DNA of 64,000 bases from Amycolatopsis balhimycina FH 1894 (GTDB lineage: Bacteria; Actinomycetota; Actinomycetes; Mycobacteriales; Pseudonocardiaceae), in contig NZ_KB913037.1 in assembly GCF_000384295.1 (NCBI RefSeq), forward strand, positions 5,266,822 to 5,330,821. The letters run 5' to 3'. Shown here piece by piece: positions 1 to 6,642 of this stretch (positions within the stretch are counted from its first letter, which is position 1; the number at the start of each line of letters is the position of its first letter). The position numbers and the translations under genes were made by a program. Under the pieces are notes generated by a model. The model did not search any database, was not told the origin of the DNA, and saw only the letters and a program-made list of their open reading frames with translations.

Positions 1-1552
1 TGGCCTCGAACAGCGGGATCGCCCGTCCCAGATCACCCGCCGCCTGGTAGGCGGCCGCCAGGTTGTTCCGCGAGCTCAGCGTGTTCGGGTGGTCGGGTCC
101 CAGCACCCGCTCGTAGTCGGCAAGGGTGGCCTCGTACAGCGGGATCGCCCGCCCCAGATCACCCGCCGACTCGTAGGTGCTTGCCAGGTTGTTCCGCGAG
201 GCCAGCGTGGCCCGGTGGTCAGGGCCGTAGAGGCGCTGGTAGCTGTCGCGGGCGCGGATGAGGTAGCCAATGGCGGTACCGACGTCGCCCTGCCCTTCAA
301 CGTAGAGGCCCAGCTCGTTGAGCAGGTGGCTGGTTTGGATGGTGTCGGTGTCGGGCGTGGTGTGTTCCAGCAGAGCCCGCGCATGGGGCAGGACCATCCG
401 ATAGGCAGGCCAGTTCGCGGGAGTGTCCGGGTCCAGGTCGGGGAGGGCTGTTGAGAGGAAGGTCGCGGTGTTGTCGCGGGCGGTGGCGATGTCGGCGGGC
501 TGACGGTGCGGGTCGGTCGGGTCGGGTGTGCGGGTGACCGCCTGAACCAGACGGTGCACGGCCACGGTGTTTCCGGTCAGGGTGACCATGCTGTAGGCGG
601 CCAGGCGACCGAGCGCCTCGGACAGCTCCGGTTCCCCCACCTCGCCGGTCAGCAGGTCCCGGGGGATGCCGTCCGGGGCGAACCAGGCCAGTTGCCGCAA
701 CACCTGTCCCGCGGCCGGGGTGTCGGCCAGACGGTCGAGGGTGACGTGCCAGACCCTGGCCATCGTCCGCTGCGCGTCACCGCCCTCCGCCGTCGCGGTG
801 AACATCCGCGCCGGAAACCGCGCCAGCAAGTCGAGATAGCCGGCAGGGCTGGTGCGTGTCTGGGCCAGGTAGGTGGCCGCCTGCTCGACCGCCAGCGGCA
901 GCCACCCCAGCTCACGGCACAAGCGGTCCGCGCCGGCCAGATCCGCGTCCGGCCACTCCGACCGCACGATCCGGGTCAGCAACTGCACCGCCTCGTTGGC
1001 GGTGAGCACGTCCAGCGGCACCGTCTCCACGGTCCGCCATCCCGAGCGCTGACGGCTGGTGATCACCACCGTGCCTGTCCGCACCCGGCTCAACAAGTCC
1101 GCCACGTCCTGCGGGCTGGTCACGTTGTCCAGCACCAGCAACCAGTCCTCATGGGTCGCCAGCCACCGCACACCCAGCTCCACCCGCTGCTCGGATGGCA
1201 ACACCGCCGTCTCCGGCGCCAGCGCGGCAGCCAACTCCCCCAATCCCGTCTCGATCGCCGCCGGTGAATCCGCCGTTGCCCACCACGCCAGGGAAAACCG
1301 GTCGGTGTGCAGCTCGGCGAACCGGGCGGCCAGGGTGCTTTTGCCGACCCCGCCCAAGCCGTGCACCGCCACCACCACCGCACGACCACCCGACCCGGCC
1401 ACCACCGACTCCAGCCGCGCCAGCTCGTGTGTTCTGCCCACGAACACGCCCGGCTCTGCCGGGACACGTCCCACCCCCGGTACGGCCGGGAGCGACTCCA
1501 TCACCGGCCCGCCCGAAGCGTTGACCACCAGGTCACCCTGCACAACCCCCAC
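1..1552 (-). CDS. NB-ARC/TPR STAND-type protein, C-terminus beyond window
   Basis: Reading the minus strand gives an open frame continuing past position 1. A P-loop GLGGVGKST lies near residue 70, a Walker B LLVLDNV follows, and then come winged-helix-like NB-ARC segments. The visible C-terminal part has tetratricopeptide repeats of about 42 residues with the recurring pattern LGPDHPNTL, RNNLA, AGDLGRAIPL. This is the STAND NTPase plus TPR architecture common in actinomycetes, where such proteins act as signal-responsive switches or conflict/defence proteins; the specific role is unknown. No ATG lies near the N-terminus. GTG at 1552 is a tentative start and another GTG lies at 1543. The gene follows a small membrane protein 78 bp upstream, probably in one transcript. 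It lies left of the integrase, where no attachment site was seen, so it probably belongs to the integrated DNA. Confidence 0.75.
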   Translation of the reverse strand, partial: MGVVQGDLVVNASGGPVMESLPAVPGVGRVPAEPGVFVGRTHELARLESVVAGSGGRAVVVAVHGLGGVGKSTLAARFAELHTDRFSLAWWATADSPAAIETGLGELAAALAPETAVLPSEQRVELGVRWLATHEDWLLVLDNVTSPQDVADLLSRVRTGTVVITSRQRSGWRTVETVPLDVLTANEAVQLLTRIVRSEWPDADLAGADRLCRELGWLPLAVEQAATYLAQTRTSPAGYLDLLARFPARMFTATAEGGDAQRTMARVWHVTLDRLADTPAAGQVLRQLAWFAPDGIPRDLLTGEVGEPELSEALGRLAAYSMVTLTGNTVAVHRLVQAVTRTPDPTDPHRQPADIATARDNTATFLSTALPDLDPDTPANWPAYRMVLPHARALLEHTTPDTDTIQTSHLLNELGLYVEGQGDVGTAIGYLIRARDSYQRLYGPDHRATLASRNNLASTYESAGDLGRAIPLYEATLADYERVLGPDHPNTLSSRNNLAAAYQAAGDLGRAIPLFEA

Positions 1553-1629
1553 CGCAGGACCACCGGCGCTACTGACGCCGCCCTCGACCGACGCCGGCCG
1601 GGCCGCCGATGTCCCCGGCGCGGGATGGC

Positions 1630-2028
1630 CTATTCCCGCGCCGGCGGCGGAGGGTCTGGTGGCGCACCACCCACCTGCCCGAAGTTCACTCCCACCGTCG
1701 GACCCGAACCGGAACCGCCTGACACGCCCCCAGTGATGTTCACGCCCTGATTCGAGGCAGATTGCGACGCCACCGGCTCGGCGGCAGCAGGGGCATCGGC
1801 AGCGGTTGCACGTCCCTGCCGCACCGCGATCACTAATGCCGCTACCCCGACCAGCAGGCCGCCGATGCCCGCGACCCAGCTCAAGCCCTCCACGACCGGC
1901 CGGGCGTTGCTGCCCTTGTCACCCAGCCAGGCGAGCAGCCCGAACCGCAACACCGCCCACACCACCACGCCACCCGCTGCCACACCGCCGGCAGCAGCCA
2001 ACCACCCACCCCGCTTACGAGCGGCCAC
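1630..2028 (-). CDS. Small membrane protein upstream of the NB-ARC/TPR gene
   Basis: 132-residue protein. The GTG start at 2028 is chosen because GTAGGGGG sits 4-5 bases upstream; an in-frame start at 2064 lacks such a site. A basic N-terminus (AARKRGGW) is followed by two hydrophobic segments of about 20 residues each, then a Ser/Gly/Pro-rich tail containing QGVNITGGVSGGSG and GVNFGQVGG. No family is recognised. The next gene encodes a STAND NTPase whose N-terminus has a similar short Gly/Asn-rich stretch (VVQGDLVVNASGG), so the two may work together at the membrane. That is inference from order and spacing only. Confidence 0.6.
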   Translation of the reverse strand: MAARKRGGWLAAAGGVAAGGVVVWAVLRFGLLAWLGDKGSNARPVVEGLSWVAGIGGLLVGVAALVIAVRQGRATAADAPAAAEPVASQSASNQGVNITGGVSGGSGSGPTVGVNFGQVGGAPPDPPPPARE

Positions 2029-2499
2029 ACAACCCCCTACGTCCCACCCGCACAGCACAACCAACCTGTACGAACTAGTCGTGGATCAGCCGCTGAGCGC
2101 TACACCAGCGCAAGAATTCCAGGCCGCAGCGAACCCACCCTCACTAGCCGCTGATCGATCGTTCGGAGAACCCTGTGCTTGCCAAACGCCAGCACGATAA
2201 CCTGTTCCACTTCTGCGCTGCTGTCGGTGGTCCCACGACCGGCAACGTGGTGGTCTCGCCACGATGGCATGCGACAGCCAGGCGCCGTTGAGACGGACCA
2301 CTTGTTTCATCAGGCGGCGGGCTTGGGCGCTTTGAGCGCGGTAGGAGTTACTGCCGGCGTTGGGTCGGGACGGGACACCGAACACCCTTTTTGGGTGTCG
2401 ATTTTCCGCCCTCGCCCGCCGAACCGGGCGCGCCCACAGCGCTGTAGGCGCGACAAAGGCCAGGTCAGAGGGTGTTTCCTCTGACCTGGCTTCGTCGTA
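2029..2499. other. Gene-free region between membrane protein and integrase
   Basis: No convincing coding frame. It holds two hairpins: ACACCC TTTTT GGGTGT around 2380-2397, followed by a short T-run on the plus strand, and the perfect 13-bp stem listed separately at 2459. The integrase-proximal attachment site would be expected here in an AICE, but no tRNA-like sequence or TTTGCAA core was found on either strand. Confidence 0.5.
2459..2490 (-). terminator. Perfect 13-bp hairpin downstream of integrase
   Basis: GCCAGGTCAGAGG, a 6-base loop GTGTTT, then CCTCTGACCTGGC. It lies 10 bp beyond the integrase stop. On the minus strand it is followed by CTTTGTC, a weak T-run, so it probably acts as an intrinsic terminator or mRNA-stabilising stem. 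The palindrome could also be a recombinase site. Confidence 0.7.
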
Positions 2500-3690
2500 T
2501 CAGGCGGCCGTGTTGCCCGCCGTGCCTCCTGCATGCCCCTCACCTCGCCGACGACCACGCTTTCGGGCGCGTTTGCCCTGCGGGCGCCTGCGCGCCGACT
2601 CGATGTTGCGGTTCATCGCGTCGGCGATCGAGTGGTCACGCTCGCGGCGTGCACGCTGGTAGCGCAGCGCGGCCCGCGTGGTCGAGTGACCCATCCGGGC
2701 CATCAGCTCACGCGTCGTCGCGCCACTTTCAGCGGCCAGTTCGTTCCCGCTGTGGCGGAGGTCGTGAAAGTGCACATCGTCTGGGATCTGCGCAGCCTTC
2801 TTCGCCTTCACCCACAACCGGCGGAAGTTGTGTCGGCGTAGCCGGCCGCCCTGTGGGCCGATGAACACCAGGCCGTCTGCGCCGGGTTCGGCGTACCGCG
2901 CGATGTGCTCGCGCAGCTCGCCGACGATCGCCTTCGGAATGGCGATCCGGCGCTTCCCGGCTTCGCTCTTCGGGCCTTTCCACTTCGTGCCACCTCGCAG
3001 TTCGGCTTGCGAGCGCAAGACGCGGATCTCGCGGCGTTCGAGGTCGACGTCTCGACGCCGGAGCGCGGCCAGCTCGCCGAACCGCGGCGACGCGAACGTG
3101 GCCAGCAGGATGAGCATCCGATACCGCGGCTGCATCGCGTCGGCGACCGCGTACACCTGGCGAATCGTCAGCACCGGACGTTCTGCCGAGTTGTCCTCGC
3201 CGGCTCCCTTGATCCGGCAGGGGTTCCGCTTCACAATCCGGTCCTCTTCGACCGCGGTGTTGTAGATCGCCCGCAGCAGCCGGTACGCCTTCGCGACGGT
3301 CGGCTCGCCAACCTTCCGCGCCAGCAAGTCGCTGCGCCACCGGCGGACAGTCGCCTCCTTGATGCCCGCCACGGTCGAATCACCAAAGGCAGGCGCGAAG
3401 TGGTTGCGCACAATGCCTTCGTAACGCTCCCGTGTGGTGTCGCTGAGCTTCCGTTCGGCAACCCACGTCGAGGCATAGGCCATGAACGGCACCTTCCCCA
3501 GGTCCGGATCGACCCAGTCGTCGCGGATGATCTCGGTGCGCTTCTCGGCCAACCAGTCGGACGCCTGCTTGCGTGTCTCGAACGTCACGGGTGCCGGCCG
3601 CAGAGCGCCGTCCGGCCCCGGGTATCGGGCTTGCCAACGACCGGACGGCAGTCGACGAATACGGCCCCAGTCACGTCGGTTGTTTGCCAT
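2500..3690 (-). CDS. int: Tyrosine recombinase, site-specific integrase
   Basis: 396-residue phage/AICE-type integrase. The N-terminal part (about 1-60) resembles an AP2-like arm-binding domain, and residues about 65-150 a SAM-like core-binding domain. The catalytic domain shows the conserved Arg in SPRFGELAAL, a Lys in the KSEAGKRR beta-hairpin, HDLRHSG (H-x-x-R) and GHSTTRAALRY with the nucleophile Tyr near the end of the fold; all key residues are present. The ATG at 3690 overlaps the excisionase stop by one base (TGATG), so the two are translationally coupled. It is expected to insert the element into a tRNA gene. The tRNA-Ala 3' half at 26.9 kb is the only candidate seen, although several elements may share that site, so the pairing is not proven. 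Confidence 0.95.
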   Translation of the reverse strand: MANNRRDWGRIRRLPSGRWQARYPGPDGALRPAPVTFETRKQASDWLAEKRTEIIRDDWVDPDLGKVPFMAYASTWVAERKLSDTTRERYEGIVRNHFAPAFGDSTVAGIKEATVRRWRSDLLARKVGEPTVAKAYRLLRAIYNTAVEEDRIVKRNPCRIKGAGEDNSAERPVLTIRQVYAVADAMQPRYRMLILLATFASPRFGELAALRRRDVDLERREIRVLRSQAELRGGTKWKGPKSEAGKRRIAIPKAIVGELREHIARYAEPGADGLVFIGPQGGRLRRHNFRRLWVKAKKAAQIPDDVHFHDLRHSGNELAAESGATTRELMARMGHSTTRAALRYQRARRERDHSIADAMNRNIESARRRPQGKRARKRGRRRGEGHAGGTAGNTAA

Positions 3691-3908
3691 CAGGCAGCCC
3701 CCTTGAAAGCAGTCGTTCGAGGTGAAACGGTGTTTGAAGCGATGAACTCGGCCAGCACGCTTTCCGCGATGCGCACGTGGCGTCCGAGCTTGACGAACTC
3801 GATGCGCCGTTCTTCGATCAAGCGACGCGGGAACCGAACAGTGGTCCCGAGCATTTCGGCGACCTGTTCGACGTTGAGGTAGCGCTCACCAGTGCGCGCG
3901 GAACCCAT
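3690..3908 (-). CDS. xis: Excisionase / helix-turn-helix (MerR-like) protein
   Basis: 72 residues from the ATG at 3908, chosen over an upstream in-frame start because GAAAGG precedes it and the family is typically 60-75 residues. The sequence has the winged-helix excisionase pattern: YLNVEQVAEMLGTTVRF (helix-turn-helix) followed by EFVKLGRHVRI (the wing) and ESVLAEFIASN. It lies immediately upstream of and coupled to the integrase, the usual xis-int order. It likely directs excision of the element and may bind the repeated TGTCAC sites just upstream. Confidence 0.85.
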   Translation of the reverse strand: MGSARTGERYLNVEQVAEMLGTTVRFPRRLIEERRIEFVKLGRHVRIAESVLAEFIASNTVSPRTTAFKGAA

Positions 3909-3980
3909 GGCGTTGAGGACCTTTCGTGCAAGTGGATGCGGGCGGCGCAACGCGTCATGGCTCTGTCCTCCAATGTCGGG

Positions 3981-4203
3981 CGTCACTCGGGGTGTCACTC
4001 AGGTTTGGCCTGGTCAGCCAGGGTCGAGTTACGGAGTGACAGGTGTGACAGGGGTCGGGTGGTCGCGGGTGTCACTCCCGCGTCGGCGGTGTGACAGTCG
4101 GCGAAGCTGTCACTCGGGGTGTCACTCGGGTTTGTGCTGGTCAGCGACCTGGGGTGACACCGGTGACAGGTGTGACTGGATGGGCGTGGTGCCGCTGTCA
4201 CTC
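3981..4203. repeat. Iteron-like array of TGTCACTC / GAGTGACA
   Basis: About a dozen copies of TGTCAC or its complement GTGACA lie in 223 bp in both orientations, for example at 3993, 4034, 4044, 4070, 4090, 4108, 4120, 4153, 4162, 4171 and 4196; several extend to TGTCACTC. The array spans the space upstream of xis and the last 80 bp of the ATPase gene. The same hexamer forms a fixed triplet in the three attachment arms at 21.06, 22.96 and 26.58 kb. Candidate roles are replication iterons, integrase/excisionase arm sites or operator repeats. Confidence 0.75.
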
Positions 4204-5171
4204 GCGCCGGGCGCGCTGTAGATGCCGTCCACCGTGCGCGCCAGTTGGCCGGCGTCGCCCATGCGCTTGCAGGTCTGGCGGATGCTGCCCGGGTTGCCGT
4301 CGAGCGCTTCGGCGATCGCTTTCGGCGTGAGCGGCCCGTGCTCGCGCAACAGGCGCAGGATCTGCGCGCGGGTGTCGCCGACCAGGTGATCGGCGGCCGG
4401 GCCGTCGAGCTTGGTCCACCTGCCGGCGGTGGCGTCGAAGGTCATGGCGTAGTCGGCTTCTTCGACGTCGCGGCCGGTCACGTGCAACACGCCGTCCGCC
4501 TGCCCGCGGCCGCGCTCCAGCACGAGTGTGGCGTCCACCGCGCCGGTGAGCCCGTTGGTGCCGGAGACGAGGTTCTGCCAGTCCTCCGCGCCTTGCTTGC
4601 GGACGTGGTGAATGAGCAGGAACGGGACGCTGTAGTGGTCGGCCAGCTGCTTGAACCGGCCGGCCGCGGCGTAGTCGCCGGCGTAGGCGGACATGCCCGG
4701 GGCGTCGGAGCCACGCATCTTCTCGTAGGTGTCGATGATGACCAGCCGGGCGTGTGGGTTCTCCTCCAGCCACTCCACGAGCACGGCGTCTCCGCCGTTG
4801 GTCATGGTGGGGCAGGCGGTTTCGAGGGTGAGCAGCGGTGCGGCCCGCCCGCCGGCGGCGAGCATCTGCCGCCGCCGGCGCTGCAACCGACGGCCCGTGT
4901 CCTCCAACGCGCAGTAGAAGACCGGGCCGCGCTCCACCTCGATCGAGCCCAACACCTGATCACCGTTCGCGATGTCGGCTCCCAGCCCGAGGGAGAGCCA
5001 TGACTTGCCCAGCTTTGGCGCGCCGGCCAGCAGGTTCAGCCCTTCCGCCAGTAGGCCTGGGACGGCCCACTTCGGCAGTGGGAACTCCTCTCGCATCAGC
5101 TCCGCATCGGTCCACCGGGTGCGGCGGGCGGGCGGTGTCGGCACGGCGGCCAGCGGCCGGGGTGTGGTCAT
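4122..5171 (-). CDS. AAA/RepA-like ATPase of element replication module
   Basis: 349 residues. The start is fixed by GGAGGAA seven bases before the ATG. It matches the RepA/RecA-fold hexameric ATPase family (AAA_25 type): Walker A GAPKLGKS near residues 50-57, Walker B LVIIDTYEKM, then LLIHHVRKQG and a GTNGLTGAVD segment typical of these helicase-like proteins. The C-terminal 100 residues look like a winged helix (LREHGPLTPKAIAEAL). It precedes a Prim-Pol gene in the opposite transcription sense of many AICEs that use RepSA, so replication of this element probably uses an ATPase/primase pair. The last 25 codons overlap the TGTCAC repeat array, which gives an odd Ser/Thr/Pro-rich tail. Confidence 0.85.
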   Translation of the reverse strand: MTTPRPLAAVPTPPARRTRWTDAELMREEFPLPKWAVPGLLAEGLNLLAGAPKLGKSWLSLGLGADIANGDQVLGSIEVERGPVFYCALEDTGRRLQRRRRQMLAAGGRAAPLLTLETACPTMTNGGDAVLVEWLEENPHARLVIIDTYEKMRGSDAPGMSAYAGDYAAAGRFKQLADHYSVPFLLIHHVRKQGAEDWQNLVSGTNGLTGAVDATLVLERGRGQADGVLHVTGRDVEEADYAMTFDATAGRWTKLDGPAADHLVGDTRAQILRLLREHGPLTPKAIAEALDGNPGSIRQTCKRMGDAGQLARTVDGIYSAPGASDSGTTPIQSHLSPVSPQVADQHKPE

Positions 5172-5193
5172 GGCTGGTTCCTCCGAGTGTTGG

Positions 5194-6129
5194 TCAGGCG
5201 ACGTGCCGCGGGCGCTTCGCGCCGGCGCGCAGACCGGACGTGATCGTGCGTTCGGCCTCGCGTTCGGTGAACTGTCGCGTCCCGATGTGGCGGCCGGCGG
5301 CGGTCATCAGCGCCGCGCGCACCTCGTCTTCGGTGAGCGCGTCGCCTTCGACCAGCTGCCCCAGGGCGACGGCGGCGGCGTAGAGGGTGGCGTTGCGGTT
5401 GGTCTTGGCGTCGGCGACCTTCCCGGCCTCCGCGCGTACCGCGACGTCGAGGTAGCGCGAGCGCCGGGTACTGGCCGGGCGGATCGGCCGCACCGGCGCG
5501 GCCGGCAGCGGTGCCGGGGTAAGCCGCTCGATCAACCAGACGGGCAGCTCCGCCACCGGCCCGTCCCACACGTAGGCGTAGCGGCCGGCGCGGGTGAGCG
5601 TGCCGGGGCCGACGACGTAGCCGCCCCACGCGCGGGTGTCGACCTTCCACCCGAGCCCTTGCCCCCGCTCGCCGCTGGTGTTGCGTAGCACCACGCCGGC
5701 CGGGACGCGGTAGTACAGGTGCAGCCCACCCGACGGTGTCCGGACGGTGAGCGTGTCGCCGGGCAGCTCCTCGCACGCTTCGTCGGCGAGGACGGCAAGC
5801 ACGTCTTCCCCGCACCGCGCGCCGACCGCGGCCCACCGCGCCGGCACCTCCTCGCCGGACTTGGTCGTGTCGAGGTCGAGCACGCACAGCCCGGACGGTC
5901 CGGCCGCGATGCCGATCCCGTACGGGGCGTGCGTCCACGCGGCCCGGATCTTGCCCGGGTCGGTAGTGGCGCGCTGCTCCCACGTGCGGTGTCCGCCGGC
6001 GCACCGCCCGGTGCCGGGGCAGCCGTCTTCGGCGTGCCCGGCCGGGCGCTTGCTGCCGGGCCGGAGCGGGAAGACGTGCCACCCGCGGGCGGCCGCGTTC
6101 AGCGCGGCCGTCATCGTCGTGCTGTCCAT
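5194..6129 (-). CDS. Bifunctional DNA primase/polymerase (Prim-Pol) protein
   Basis: 311 residues from the ATG at 6129, preceded by AAGGAGA; an in-frame upstream extension has no such site. Prim-Pol hallmarks are visible: N-terminal AALNAAARGWHVFPLRPGSK, an acidic metal-binding motif LCVLDLDTTKSG, RTPSGGLHLYYRVP, GLGWKVDTRAWGGYVV and GPGTLT. The C-terminal segment (about 215-311) is helical and contains the GLRAGAKRPR tail seen in AICE Prim-Pols. It probably synthesises primers for element DNA copying together with the ATPase encoded 22 bp downstream. Confidence 0.9.
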   Translation of the reverse strand: MDSTTMTAALNAAARGWHVFPLRPGSKRPAGHAEDGCPGTGRCAGGHRTWEQRATTDPGKIRAAWTHAPYGIGIAAGPSGLCVLDLDTTKSGEEVPARWAAVGARCGEDVLAVLADEACEELPGDTLTVRTPSGGLHLYYRVPAGVVLRNTSGERGQGLGWKVDTRAWGGYVVGPGTLTRAGRYAYVWDGPVAELPVWLIERLTPAPLPAAPVRPIRPASTRRSRYLDVAVRAEAGKVADAKTNRNATLYAAAVALGQLVEGDALTEDEVRAALMTAAGRHIGTRQFTEREAERTITSGLRAGAKRPRHVA

Positions 6130-6152
6130 TGTGGTCTCCTTCTGCTTAGTGG

Positions 6153-6374
6153 TCAGGCGAACGGGTTGGACGGCGGGCGGGAGTTGCTCGCGTTGGGCGC
6201 GATCTGGTGCAGGGCCTCGCAGATTCCGCATGTGCGGTGCAGGAACGGCAGCCACGGGGTGCGGACGGCGTGGCGGGGAAGCTCGAGCCCGCAGAGGGTG
6301 TCGACGCGCCGGGCCAGCCAGCGAGCGCGCCCGCGGTGCAGGGTGCCGTTGAACAGGTAGCGGGTGAGTGCCAT
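6153..6374 (-). CDS. Small AICE hypothetical protein with Cys cluster
   Basis: 73 residues, ATG preceded by GGAAGG eight bases upstream. Basic N-terminus (RGRARWLARRVD), then TLCGLELPRH and HRTCGICEALHQ. Three Cys (LCG and CGIC) plus His residues could bind zinc. Proteins of this size and motif set recur between the primase and transfer genes of AICEs, with no known function. It ends 23 bp before the primase start, so it is probably co-transcribed. Confidence 0.7.
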   Translation of the reverse strand: MALTRYLFNGTLHRGRARWLARRVDTLCGLELPRHAVRTPWLPFLHRTCGICEALHQIAPNASNSRPPSNPFA

Positions 6375-6467
6375 CGGAGTGCCTTCCGGAAAGTGACTGT
6401 GTGTGCCTGTTTTTGGGTAGGAGGTGCCGGCGCGAGCACCTGGGGCGGTGTCGCGTGGCGGTGAGAT

Positions 6468-6640
6468 CGGTGAGTTAGGTCCCGGATTTCGGGTTAGGTT
6501 CCTAACCTGGCGAGTTAGACCCCTGATCGGCCCGCTGGCCTGCGGAAAGTGAGATGGGTTAGGTGGGTTAGCCCGCCGTCGGCGGCCGGGTTTCGGGCCG
6601 GATTCCGCGGTGTGTGCGGGCCGGTGAGCGGGCTAACCTG
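6468..6640. repeat. GGTTAG/CTAACC repeats downstream of traB (candidate clt)
   Basis: Several GAGTTAG/GGGTTAG copies occur near 6471, 6491, 6513 and 6557-6571. They include the palindrome GGTTAGGTTCCTAACC around 6492-6507 and CTAACC with GGGCTAGC close to the traB stop. In Streptomyces plasmids the translocase TraB recognises short direct repeats at the clt locus, often next to traB. Here position and repetition suggest such a site; the role is inferred. Confidence 0.5.
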
Positions 6641-6642
6641 GG

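Noticed and set aside
2029..2499. Integrase-proximal attachment site
   Set aside because: Expected here in an AICE, but no tRNA-like sequence or TTTGCAA core was found on either strand.
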